Positions 41,466-52,029 of a stretch of 64,000 nucleotides of DNA are shown here, piece after piece. The first letter of the stretch is position 1. Each line of letters opens with the position of its first letter. This DNA comes from Pegoplata infirma. Its lineage: Eukaryota; Arthropoda; Insecta; Diptera; Anthomyiidae. The DNA lies in assembly GCA_963921195.1 (NCBI GenBank), contig OY992539.1, positions 41,062,299 through 41,126,298 on the forward strand, written 5' to 3'. The translations under genes and the position numbers were made by a program. Under the pieces are notes generated by a model. That model was not told where the DNA came from and made no database searches. It saw only the letters and a list, made by a program, of their open reading frames with translations.

Positions 41466-43177
41466 CAAAAAAATACTTAACTTAATCTTTGGAAAAATTT
41501 TCTTCAAAATAGTTTATAAATTTCCCACAATTTAGTTAAATTTAACTGAAAGTTGGGAAATTTTTTTAACTGTTAGTAAAAAAAATTAGTTCATTTACTG
41601 TTAAATACTTCGTAATTAGTTTTAGGACGTAATTTTCTTCCAATGAGTTTATCTTCTTAGATTTGAGGAAGTTTTTTCACTATGTTTGTAAAATTTTTAT
41701 AACTCGGGGAATTTTTTTTTTTCAAAAATCTTAAAATGGCGACATCTCGAAAACTAAGCCAGAAAGAGCAAAATAAATGAAATCTTTACCGGTAAATGCT
41801 GATATATCGGATAATATTGGCAACACAACAAATAGTTCAAAAGCATTTTTGTAGATCTTAACACGTAGAACTTCGCCAAATACCAAAAAGCTGTCCGAAT
41901 AAGTGTTTTAAAGTTATCGAGTGTTTAAAATTCTCAAGACTTCAGTGGTCCCCTAAATTCACGTATTTCAAAAACTAAGTAAGGTAGAGTGAAACGCTCA
42001 AATTTTGGATCAAAAACTATGATGATTCTTAAGGAACCCAACTGGGTCTGTGTCTGGGACCATCGGTCCGAACCCAATGGGGGTCTTCACCCAATCGGGT
42101 CTTCAAATGTGTATAAACTAAAATATGTATGAACTTGAAATAAAATTTTTCCCTTATTTTTCTTTTCTTATTATTAAGAAAAACATGACCTAACAAGTAG
42201 AAAAGTTAAATTCGACTTTGCCGAATCTATGAATTCCCTCCACAGTGCACATTTTTTAACGTGAAAAAATTAGCAATTTTTATTAGAAATATTTTATTTT
42301 GAGTAAAAAACTCTTTTTTTGTCATTAAAAAAAAAAAATTACTAATTTTTTTTGAGTGTAAAATTTTTTTCGAGTGTATGTTTTTTTTACTGTAAAAATA
42401 TTTCTATGTGAATGCACGTACGTATGTACACAAAATATTGTAATTTTTGTAAAAAAAAAACACTAAATTTGTTTTTAGTGTAAAATTTTTTTGAGTGTAA
42501 AATTTTTTTTGAGTGTAAAATTTTTTTTGAGTGTAAATTTTTTTTTGAAAGTAATTTTTAAGTTACCAATGCTTTTGAAACTAAACAAGTTTAAAAAGCA
42601 TTGCTTTAAAATTAAACAAGTTTAAAAAGCATTGTTTAGTTACCTCCAATGCTCTTAAAACTTGTTAAACACGTGGCATTTAAGATGAAACTAATCTGAA
42701 ATTCAGGGTTTTGCTTATAACTTTTGAACCACTGCACTGTGGCCGAAATCACTGATCTAGCGGCGCTTAAGTCAAAATTAAAAAATTAAGATCGATAAAT
42801 GTTTTTGCACTGCATCGTTTACCTATACTGTACAGAAAAAATTTACGTTTTTACTTTTGTTTTGCTTTCAATATTCGCACAGCTGTAAGCTGTCAAATAT
42901 ACATTTTCTGCAGCAAGTGTATTAAAGGAATTTGGGGCCTAATTACTCAGTGAGTTTTTCTTGACACTTTTAAGTCAATTGTTTATACATTTTGAGCCAA
43001 CAAGTTTTAATTGAAAGTAAAAGGTATGTTTTAACTCAAAAATAAATGTTTGTGGCCTGTGTATATCTAGTTTATTATTAGTGCATTATAGAATTTGACA
43101 TTTGTGATATAAACTATAGTTTCATGGACTGCAACTTTTGAAATTCGATCGTATTCGGTCGAATTCCTGTTTTGGAA

Positions 43178-43215
43178 TTAGCACGCCATACTGACGTTTC
43201 AGTATGGCGTGCTAA
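43178..43215. repeat. Perfect 17-bp inverted repeat, 4-base loop
   Basis: TTAGCACGCCATACTGA, loop CGTT, then TCAGTATGGCGTGCTAA. It touches the left end of N1 at 43216. Confidence 0.92.
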
Positions 43216-43676
43216 CCCTGCAAAAAAAGTCATTACCACTTCTCAGTGGAGTGCTTTAAAATTATAACAAATGTAATGAAATACAACAAAAATAACAAAA
43301 AACACAAGACAAAAACACACAAACAGTTTTTTCTACTCCAGAATACATAGATATTCAGCACTTAACTCATTACCTATCGCGACACCTCCATACAAATGTA
43401 AGTAGATATTCAGTAGATAAGAACTACTCCGTGGAAGTAGTTGGAAGTTGTTTGAAAGCTCGGAGTACTTCTTATCTATTGAATATCTACTTACTTTTGT
43501 ATGGGAGTGTCGCGGAAGGTAATGAGTTAAGTGCTGAATAACAACTTTTTATGGAGTAGAAAAAACTGTTTGTGTGTTTTTTTCTTGTGTTTTTTGTTAT
43601 TTTTGTTGTATTTCATTACATTTGTTATAGTTTTAAAGCACTCCAAATAGAAGTACTCCGCACTTTTTTTGCTGGG
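43216..43676 (+). mobile_element. N1 foldback element, complete copy
   Basis: CCCTGCAAAAAAAGTCATTA and CCGCACTTTTTTTGCTGGG are the ends. It contains CATAGATATTCAGCACTTAA / TTAAGTGCTGAATAACAACT and AGTAGATATTCAGTAGATAA / TTATCTATTGAATATCTACT pairs. Same order as 57716-58177 (reverse). The minus-strand frame at 43527-43760 is incidental. Confidence 0.85.
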
Positions 43677-43689
43677 AATTCGCGCAAGT

Positions 43690-44060
43690 TGTTCGGTTTT
43701 TAGGGTCCATCTGCCTGTCCAAATAAACAGTTTAAACGCGATACAGGCCACAATTTTCAATCGATTTGGCTAAAATTTGAAATTTAAGATTTTTTATCGA
43801 AAGAACAAAACCTATTAAATTTTTGACAAAATCGGTCCATGTTATCCCATAGCCCCCCTGTTAATTTCCCCTTCCAGTTTTACTAAAAAGCCCTAACAAT
43901 GGTATTTTCACAAATATCCTCTTGAAATTCGACTGATAAATGTTTTTTGTAGCCATAATTAATCACTCTAAATTTTAACGGAGTCGGAACATTTTAACGT
44001 CTAGTCCTCATACAGACCACCCTCCCGATATTCACATAAATTTCCCAAAATACATAAAAA
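43690..44060 (-). mobile_element. Subtype-4 DINE-related fragment inside E19
   Basis: TTTTCAATCGATTTGGCTAA, CAAAATCGGTCCATGTTA, CATACAGACCACCCTCCCGA and TATTCACATAAATTTCC follow the order of 31740-32010. Confidence 0.6.
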
Positions 44061-44660
44061 CACTGAAATAAATAAATATGGTTAAGATTTAATTTTTTTA
44101 AAAGTTTTATAAGTTTTATAATCACGCATTGGGCTTTATTATATTACATTTCCGAATTAAGCGCCGCTAGATTGGATGTTTCGGCCACTGTGCACTGGAC
44201 TGATTGAGCTGAAATTTAATACTAAACAGACCTGGGGAACGGCAAAGATACATGTCAAGCTTCAGCAGTCTCATTATTGTCTTTCGAAAATTATCGTGTT
44301 TTTTATCTCGTAAATTCGCGAAACATCCTTTCTGAAATTTACTCTTTTGCTCATAACTTTTGAACCACTGGTCCGATTTGGCTGGATTGCAATACCAACC
44401 TGACCAGGTAAATGACCAACATATATGTCAAACTTCAGTAGCCTCTGTAAAGTCTTTCCAAAGTTAGCGTGTTTTCTACGGACGGACAGACAATGTTTCG
44501 AGGTGTTACAAACGGAATCACAAGCTTATATATACCCTCTATCACTAGAGTGGAGGGTATAAAAAAGGAAAACATGGCAATGGAGCTAAATCATTATCAA
44601 TTTTCCTTGAATTTAGTTAATTTTCCCATTTTTTAGTCATTTTTTTCTAAAAGTAGGCAT

Positions 44661-45385
44661 GAATCGATTAAATTCGTTTTAAAATATTGTTAATGTCAAT
44701 TTAACTAACATTTTTTCATAAGTGTACTCATAGTATAATTGTATTTTACAGTAAATACATGTTTAATGCACTTTAGGCTAATTGAATTCAATGTAATATT
44801 GTAAAAAAATATATATAATGGTTTCTATTTAAAGTTCATAAACTTGTTCCAAAACCAGTATAATATTATTTATTACACTGGTTTAAATAAAATAGTAAGT
44901 TTCAAAAAAAAAATATAAAAAAAAAATATATATTTTTTTTATTATTAACTTCCTGGGACAATTTTTTGTTAAAGAAATATTTTATTTATACGTATTTTGC
45001 ATAAATTTTCCCTTATTTCATTTTACTTATTTTTGTTGTTGTGGTTTGATTTGTTTATTTTTGTGCTTAAAAAATTCTCAAGAGTGATCAATCAGTTTCA
45101 ATATTTATTATTAATATTTTTGTATTCTGTTCATTTTCCAAACATGCATATAAAAATTATGGTCATCAATCAATATTGTCTACTTATTAAAAAAACAAAA
45201 TTGTATATAAGAAAATATTTTTGGTAAATATTGAATATAGAATTAACAGGATAAGAAAAAAAAAATGGAGAACAAACTTATTAAATCCATGCAAAAAGAA
45301 GTAGAAAATTCTTTGAAAGATCCTGGATGTAGTGTTAAATATCATGCGCAGGGAAAATGGGGAAAATTTTTTAGTTCTCGTGGAC
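44661..45385. other. Low-repeat AT-rich DNA
   Basis: No shared repeat recognised. A short plus-strand frame at 45265-45400 (MENKLIKSMQKEVENSLKD, then PGCSVKYHAQGKWGK) looks more protein-like than most, but it has no motif I recognise and ends where a tRNA-like module begins. Confidence 0.4.
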
Positions 45386-45389
45386 ATAT

Positions 45390-45472
45390 GCAACAGTAAG
45401 CTACTCAGTAGGCTAGTTAGTAGCAAGCTTGTATGTGAGTCTGGGGGTCGTGGGTTCGATTCTCACCAGAGA
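45390..45472 (+). other. tRNA-like module / SINE-head candidate
   Basis: TAGGCTAGTTAGTAGCAAGC (A-box-like) and GTGGGTTCGATTCTCAC (five-pair T-arm with B box) are about 35 bases apart. No acceptor stem. AACATGTTTCGTAACAACAT follows, so it may be the head of a SINE whose body runs to about 45550. Confidence 0.58.
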
Positions 45473-45552
45473 CAATAACATGTTTCGTAACAACATAACG
45501 GTAGTGCCTCTTACAAGTCATAGTTAAGTAAAAATCATAATAGTGGTACTTG

Positions 45553-45677
45553 GAGTCTTACTTGCCAACCCTGTCACTGGTGGTAAAAGAGCACTTTTTA
45601 AAAGTGCCTTTCAAAATACATATATTTTTTGAAAGCAGTACTCTTTTGCTACAATACCAGGGCTGGCAACAAGACTC
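45553..45677. mobile_element. 125-bp hairpin MITE
   Basis: GAGTCTTACTTGCCAACCCT, then GGTAAAAGAGCACT, are mirrored by AGTACTCTTTTGCTAC and CCAGGGCTGGCAACAAGACTC. It folds into one long imperfect stem. Confidence 0.7.
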
Positions 45678-46181
45678 TGAAAACCTCTTATGTTTTTCAT
45701 AAATTTTTAATTAATAGATTTTTTGTTGTAGTTTCATTATTCACAGCCCTTCGCAAGAAAATAGTCCAGATAAGTATAATTCTAATAGACTTAAATTATT
45801 TATGACTGAAAAATTTTCATTTTTATTTATTTTTTTTTTTACTAAAAATGCATCTGTAAAACCGTTTTAAATTTATACGTTTTTTAAAGAGTATTTATTG
45901 CTTTATGACCTAAATTTGTTCATTTTTTTAAATATTTATAGCAAACTCAAGCAAAATATGTTCTTACATATTTTACTGTTCTTTTTTTTGCCACTACACT
46001 CATGGTTCTATTAAGATAACAAACCACAATTATGATAAAACATCAAACAAATAAAAAAATGGCTGTTAAACGAAAACGATGCGAGGGTTAAATGATGAAT
46101 TTTAAGCAACAGAAACAGTTTAAGTTGACCTGGGTTTAAGTAAGATAAGATTCAAATCGAAGACACAGGTCTTTCGATGAT
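45678..46181. other. Unassigned AT-rich spacer
   Basis: No gene or shared repeat recognised. Confidence 0.4.
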
Positions 46182-47075
46182 AGCCCCACGTTGGGCGCCA
46201 AAAATAAAATGGAATTTTTCTTTTAACTCCACTTATTGGTTGATTCCGATTGCAACACGTAGCAATATCGTTCAAGAACCCATAAACTGTACTCATATAT
46301 GATCCTTGATCGATGCAAAATTTTTTTAGACTATTTTTCCTTTTGCCTATTATCAGCCTTTGAAAGTGCATCGTTTTTTGTTATTACCTTAAATTTTTAT
46401 TTCTCGGGACAAGTTTCAAATCAATCTCATAAGTCTTTCGATTGTTTACTATTTTTATACCCTCCACTTTGTCATGGAAGATATGTATACGTTTTCCATT
46501 CCGCTGTTAACACGTTGGGCGCCAACAATGCTATGCCACTCTTCTTTTAACCTCTACTTATTTGAGGATTCTTCTTGTAACACCTCGAAATATCGTTCTA
46601 GGACAAAAAAAAGTGTGTTTATTAATGATCCCCAATCGATAGGAGGGTACCCCAGTACCCTTGAGTTTAAGTTGGACAAGCTTCAAAACCAACACATTTA
46701 TTTCGATTGTTGCTCCATTAGAGTTTAGTTTTTTCTTTTACATTTCATTTTCCCACTTGTCTTGGCATTTTTTTTCTTCTAATGGTTCCGGTTCCGAGAT
46801 ATCGCTAGTTTAAATTTTCTAGAAAGGTGTTTTTTTCGTAGTACAGTAGAAATTCGCCAGGACTTTTAAAATTGGAAGAAAAAAGAATAAAAACTTTTTC
46901 GCCCCATGTTGGGCGCCAAGAAGAGAAGACAGTATTTTTATATTCATAACTTTGTGATGTAGGGTATATATTACATTTTTCGTTCAGCGGTTAACACATT
47001 GAAATAATGAACCCCATATAGTATTTATATTTATTATTTTCGATCGATTTTCATACGATCTAGCATTGCCCGTCC
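46182..47075 (-). repeat. Three DINE-1 ends, each beside a tRNA-Lys primer-site-like word
   Basis: AGCCCCACGTTGGGCGCCA (46182-46200), ACACGTTGGGCGCCAAC (46509-46525) and GCCCCATGTTGGGCGCCA (46901-46918) equal the 3' end of tRNA-Lys(CUU) including CCA, so their complement is the primer-binding site used by many LTR elements. On the minus strand each follows a decayed DINE-1 end (GTGGAGTTAAAAG, GTAGAGGTTAAAAG, CTACATCACAAAG) by about 15-45 bases. DINE-like AACACCTCGAAATATCG words follow at 46574 and 46258. No LTR can be delimited. Confidence 0.5.
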
Positions 47076-47999
47076 GTTTATTTTTGAACAAAAAATTAAA
47101 TCTTAAACTCAAAAAATGTTTTGTTGATAGAAAAACAAAACTTTACTCAAAGAGGCTTAAAATTTTTAACACATATTTTTTGCCCAAAATTTTCTGGGGG
47201 TTGTCAAAATTTTATAAAAAAAGAAGTTTAAGAGTATAACCGATTCTGTTTGGTTTCAGTTCGGTTAGGATACATTATGAAATTTACTTCAGATAAACAT
47301 AAAAATTCTAAAAAAATCCTGCCAAGTTTCCGACAGTAACCAAAACGATTCCACAACTGGTCAGAAAACATTTAGTACAGATTTAGTCAGCAGAAATTTT
47401 GAATAACTGCTTTAAAAAAAATTGTACTGACATAAAAATTTTCAAATTACCCTCGCTTAAAATATTGACTGCATGTTATGAAAAAAAAGAAAAGAAAAGA
47501 AAAGAAAAGAAAAGAAAAGAAAAGAAAAGAAAGAAAAAATAGCAAAACCGGAAGTATTCACAAGGACAATTCTTAGAATACAAAAGTTAAATCAGCACAC
47601 AAAAATCTCCTATAGTTTATATTGTCAGATGCCAAACAATAGAGTAAAATGGGAAATATCACAAAATAAATGAAATTCCATTACTTTGCCATAATGCAAT
47701 ATATGTTTTTTTTTTTTTTTTTTTGAAAAGAATACAAAAATATCCAGCTAAGAGAAGGTGTTGGAGCATTCATATATGGGAGCCATTCATTCGTATAGAA
47801 AAAATTCCAATAAACACAATAATCCAATAGGAAATGTATAACTTTAACTAGAGCTTAAAAAACAAATGATAACCTAAATTGATAATAATAGAAAATAATA
47901 TTTCATTAGCTAAACCTACACTCAAAAGAAGCAAATGTAAAAGAATTTCAGTTAAAACTATAATTGTTAAGCAGAATTGAATGAATTAAACTATACTGG
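47076..47999. other. Unassigned AT-rich DNA with a (GAAAA)n tract
   Basis: No gene recognised. A pure AAAAG microsatellite lies at 47481-47540 and a run of 19 T residues near 47705-47724. Confidence 0.5.
47481..47540. repeat. (AAAAG)n microsatellite
   Basis: About ten pentamer units AAAAG in uninterrupted tandem, then AAGAAAAAAT. Confidence 0.95.
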
Positions 48000-48215
48000 A
48001 TTTAAGACAGGTCATAGGTTGGTTCAGTTCTTGAACGGGCAAGATCAGACCAGGGGGGAAAAGCTTCAACTAAAACAAACTCTGAAAAACGACATTTTCT
48101 GACCATTTTTTATGTCAGAATATGTTTAAATCCTCCATTTGAACTTAAGGGGCTGAAAATGGTTTTAATGCTTTGAGCCCGTCTCTTTTGTGGGCGAGGA
48201 TATAAAAAAATTATT
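48000..48215 (-). mobile_element. DINE-1 subtype 1 fragment, reverse
   Basis: GTTGGTTCAGTTCTTGAACG, GGCAAGATCAGACCAGGGG, GAAAAACGACATTTTCTGAC and TCTTTTGTGGGCGAGGATAT follow the order of 33860-34090. Confidence 0.62.
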
Positions 48216-48235
48216 TAAACATTCACACATACGCT

Positions 48236-50558
48236 ATTTTTGATTAGAAATATTTTATTTTGTGTAGAAAAAACATTTTTTTAAGTAATTTTTGAAAAAA
48301 ATAAATTTTTTTTCAGTGTAAAATTTTTTTTTTGAGTGTAAAATTTTTTTTGAGTGTAAAATTTTTTTCGAATGTATTTTTTTAGTGTAAAAATATTTTT
48401 GAGTGACAAAAATACGTTGCAAAATATTTTTGTGACTTACCAATGATTTTAAAACATGCTTAACGGGTTTTCATCACTTGCATTTAAGGTGAAGCTAATC
48501 TAAAATTCACGGTTTTACTAAAAACTTTTGAACGACTGCACCGATTTGGCTGAAATTCAAACCGACCCAGGCCAGGGTATTCCAATACCAACCTGACCAG
48601 GTAAATGCCCAAAATATATGACAAACTTCAGGAGCCTCCGTAAAGTCTTTCAAAAGTTAGCGTGTTTTCAACTGACAGGCAGACGGACAGACGGACGGAC
48701 ATCGCTAGATCGTCTTAAAATCGATCGAGGATCATGAATATATATGGGGCATTCCATGTGAAATCGGACACTTTGAAAAACTTTTTTTTTAGATTTTCCC
48801 AATTTGTTTACAGTTTTTAGTACCCTTCGAAAACTCCTTCGTGGTAAATTTTCAGATTTTTTTGATGACCCGTTCAAAAGATATCGAATTTTTAAAAATT
48901 GGTAGCATGTTCCTATACTCAAATTTCTTTTAATCATAACTTCTTCAATAATGGTCCAAATTTAAATTTTTTTTTTTCAAAATTTTTGTTTTTTTACATA
49001 CTTTCTAAAAAAAAATCCCAAAAAATTCTTAACAGCGCTCTAGTATGCGATTTTTAAGTTTTAAAATTTAAATCTCATTTTTGAAAATGTTTGTACTTGT
49101 ATTACTATTTTTTAAAAATTTTTGAAAAAATTTTATTGTAATTTTCCAATCTTAAAATCATTTCTACTGCTCCAATGGTGCGTCATAAAGGGGTCCTTTA
49201 TAAGACTGACCCCCATTAATTTTTACGTCTTAACATTCCTTTGGAACAAACTAATACCCTATCTCCAATTTCTAAGGGGGCTCCCACACAAAACGACATT
49301 TTTTAAAATTTGTTCCAACCGCTCTAACTGCCCTAAAAGTGCCCTTAGAGCAACAAAATATATGACCGACCCACAATATTTTTTTAGCCCAAACATTTTT
49401 TTTGAACACACCTACCCCCTATCTTTAACTGTTAAGGCGGTCCCCATACAATTTTTTTTATTTTTTGTAAATTTGTTTTATTTAATCAGCTTCTACCGGT
49501 CCAATGGTGCGTCCGAGAGGGGTCATTACTGAGACCGACCCCCAATTATTTTTACCCCACAACATTTTTTCAAAACATACCTACGCCCTATCTCCACTCC
49601 CTAAGTAGGCTCCCATACAAAATTACTTTTTTTATAAAATTTGCTCCAACTGTTATTTGTATGGGAGCCTACTTAGGGAGTGGAGATAGGCCGTAGGTAT
49701 GTTTTGAAAAAATGTTGTAGGGTAAAAATAAATGGGGTCGGTCTCAGTAATGACCCCTCTCGGACGCACCATTGGACCGGTAGAAGCTGATTAAATAAAA
49801 CAAATTTACAAAAAATTAAAAACATTTTATGGGGACCGCCTTAACAGTTAAAGATAGAGGGTAGGTGTGTTCAGAGAAAATGTTTGGACTAAAAAAATAT
49901 TGTGGGTCGGTCATACATCTTGTTGCTCTAAGGGCACTATTAGGGCAGTTAGAGCGGTTGGAACAAATTTTAAAAAATGTCGTTTTGTGTGGGAGCCCCC
50001 TTAGAAATTGGAGATAGGGTATTAGTTTGTTCCAAAGAAATGTTTAGACGTAACAATTAATGGAAGTTTTGATAGAAGTTTTACACAAAAAAATTTCAAA
50101 AAAATCGAAGAGTACAAACATTTTCAAAAATGAGATTTAAATTTTAAAACTTAAAAATCGCATACTAGAGCGCTGTTAAGAATTTTTTGGGATTTTTTTT
50201 TAGAAAGTATGTAAAAAAACAAAAATTTTGAAAAAAAAAATTTAAATTTGGACCATTATTGAAGAAGTTATGATTAAAAGAAATTTGAGTATAGGAACAT
50301 GCTACCAATTTTTAAAAATTCGATATCTTTTGAACGGGTCATCAAAAAAATCTGAAAATTTACCACGAAGGAGTTTTCGAAGGGTACTAAAAACTGTAAA
50401 CAAATTGGGAAAATCTAAAAAAAAAGTTTTTCAAAGTGTCCGATTTCACATGGAATGCCCCATATACTTTATGTGGTCCTTGACCAATATTTCGAGGTGT
50501 TACAAACTGAATGACATACTGTATATACTCTCTATCACTAGAGTGGAGGGTATAAAAA
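48236..50558 (+). mobile_element. DINE-1/mini-me subtype 2, split by a giant palindrome
   Basis: GATTAGAAATATTTTATTTT, GAGTGTAAAATTTTTTTT runs, ACTTTTGAACGACTGCACC, CAGACGGACAGACGGACGG and ATCGCTAGATCGTC lead to ATGAATATATAT at 48745. After the insertion it resumes at 50462 with ATATACTTTATGTGGTCC and ends GAGTGGAGGGTATAAAA. The first bases of a normal copy are missing. Confidence 0.8.
48746..50461. mobile_element. 1.7-kb near-complete palindrome F8 (foldback element)
   Basis: The left end GGGGCATTCCATGTGAAATC is mirrored exactly by GATTTCACATGGAATGCCCC. The match continues through TTTTTCAAAGTGTCCGATTT, GAAAACTCCTTCGTGGTAAA and CTATCTCCACTCCCTAAGTA to a centre near 49645. Arms are about 850 bp; the left arm has roughly 80 extra bases near 49140-49215. 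Flanks are ATAT-type in a TA-rich site. The longest frames here (49122-49532, 48668-48937 and 50270-50572) are arm sequence and the last two are mirror images of each other. Non-coding. Confidence 0.9.
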
Positions 50559-50561
50559 AGG

Positions 50562-50675
50562 TTTTGAGTTGAGTTCACGCCAATATTATCGAGATTATTT
50601 TTTTTTTGAGTTGATGAGGTTTTGAGTTAAGTTCACTCCAATATTTTCGAGATCATTTTTTGTGAAATCTCTTGC
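50562..50675. repeat. Tandem duplication of about 60 bp
   Basis: GTTTTGAGTTGAGTTCACGC and CAATATTATCGAGATTATTT, then GTTTTGAGTTAAGTTCACTC and CAATATTTTCGAGATCATTT. Confidence 0.75.
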
Positions 50676-52029
50676 CACACTGAGTCCGTCTGTGTATTTA
50701 GACTTGGTTCATCACTATTAGTAGTTCATGAGATATCTTAGATTTTCATTAAGCGAAATTTATAAACAAATTCTTTACTGGAGTTAATAATTTGGAACGC
50801 ATTTAAAGAATCGGCAAAGCGGAGTATACATTTCATACTTGTTGAAAATTAAATACTCAAAAGCACACAAAATTTTTGGTTCTATTTTTAATTTAAATTT
50901 TTATTGATATTATTCGGTAAATCGATTAATTCAAATTTAACCGATTATTAACCGATTAAATCTCAGCCCCGATTAATTATTTGAAAAAATGTAAAAACAA
51001 AAACGCAATTTTCTAAGTTCCATTTAGGGCTATCAATACAACCTATTCTGAAATGGAAATGGATTCGTGGAACACATGTTTTCCCGTAGCGGGACATTTG
51101 GTGTGGAATGTCTCATATATGACAATTTCCAGCAACAAAAACAAAATAACATTCATTAATAACATAAATTTTACGTTGGTTTTAACAACAATAGGTGCGT
51201 TTTTTAATTACCTACTGGTATTATATTAACTATACACATAATGAATTTTTTAATCCATTTTTTTTTTTTTGTAAATGTGCTTAAAACATGCTTTTTACTG
51301 GTTTGTCCGAACAAGCTAAATTCATTGAATGAGCAGATGATAATATTTTGAATATGATTTGTCATCAACAAATTTATCAAATCTATAATTTTCAATATGA
51401 AACACTCAATTCTACCAAACACATGCAAGATAAAAGTCTGATGTCGGAACAGAATTCTTAAAAACGCACCTAATATTACATATGTAGCACTTACAATAAT
51501 TCTCTTCTGTTATTTTTTTTACATTTCAACTAACACAATGATTGGTTTTAGTTTGTAATCTTATTGGGTGTTATACTCTTTTTAGAACAACTTTAATACA
51601 ATTTTTGTTTCATTTTAACAATATTGTATATTATTTTTCCATTCTTTACAAAAGTCACGTCACAATTACATTGAAGGTAATATGTTTTTGAACATCTAAA
51701 GATATTTTGGGACTTCTTTTTTTATTTAAAACCACATTGTGGTAAAGAGTTGCTAGTTATTAAGTTTGTGATTTTATGATTTTACAAAAAAAAAATATTT
51801 TAAGGGGTTGAATATATTTACTATAAACAGGATATTTGATGTGGTCTAAGGTTTTCTACTTATATATTAAGCAGATTTTTATAAATTATTAACCAGCAAA
51901 AAGTTTCAGTTCATTTTCCACTTTCTGTTCTGGGAAGGAAAATTCCTGCGAATTTTATCATTATAACGAAGAAAAAAAGGATAAAAGATCAATTGAAAAG
52001 ATTAATCTTCTAGAAAAATATAAAAAAGA
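50676..52029. other. Unassigned AT-rich DNA
   Basis: AATCGGCAAAGCGGAGTATA followed by TTTCATACTTGTT near 50811-50844 is a decayed DINE-1 tip. TCGATTAATTCAAATTTAAC and CCGATTATTAACCGATTAAA near 50930-50970 form a small repeat cluster. No gene recognised. Confidence 0.45.

Larger units (their letters stand above)
42737..44190. mobile_element. TIR element E19 in DINE-1, TGCA flanks
   Basis: CTGTGGCCGAAATCACTGAT with TCTAGCGGCGCTTAA on the left is mirrored by TTAAGCGCCGCTAGATTGGA and TTTCGGCCACTG on the right, a TIR of about 35 bases. Removing it with one TGCA restores the DINE-1 word ACCACTGCACTGGACTG. The exact TSD is ambiguous because the flank is itself repetitive. Interior: a subtype-4 DINE fragment, a perfect hairpin and N1. 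Confidence 0.8.
42190..44563 (+). mobile_element. DINE-1/mini-me subtype 2, split by a TIR element
   Basis: ACAAGTAGAAAAGTTAAATT, TTCGACTTTGCCGAA and ATTCCCTCCACAGTGCAC open it; GTTACAAACGGAATCACAAG, CTCTATCACTAGAGTGG and AGGGTATAAAAAAG close it. A run of GAGTGTAAAATTTTTTTT units lies at 42480-42545. The element at 42737-44190 interrupts CTTTTGAACCACTGCACTGG. Confidence 0.8.
41463..44660 (-). mobile_element. R3 repeat copy 2, reverse, outer layer of a four-level nest
   Basis: CACTCAAAAAAATACTTAAC ends one side. The body in reverse shows ATGGCGACATCTCGAAAACT, CGTATTTCAAAAACTAAGTA, CAACTGGGTCTGTGTCTGGG and CGGTCCGAACCCAATGGG. A DINE-1 copy (42190-44563) interrupts it; AAAACATG occurs at both of its edges. 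The far end near 44660 is approximate. Confidence 0.62.

Noticed and set aside
45265..45400. Short protein-like frame MENKLIKSMQKEVENSLKD
   Set aside because: Composition looks plausible, but it is about 45 residues, matches no domain I know and stops at a tRNA-like module; not enough to call a gene.
45561..45672. Two hAT ends back to back (CCAACCCTG and CAGGGCTGG)
   Set aside because: The outer flanks GAGTCTT / AAGACTC also pair, so the whole 45553-45677 block is one hairpin MITE.
46182..46200. 3' fragment of a tRNA-Lys gene
   Set aside because: The word includes CCA, which nuclear tRNA genes do not encode, and no upstream tRNA arms exist; a primer-site relic is more likely.
49122..49532. 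136-residue open frame
   Set aside because: It lies entirely in one arm of the 1.7-kb palindrome F8, has no recognisable motif, and its GC-richer blocks are mirrored in the other arm.
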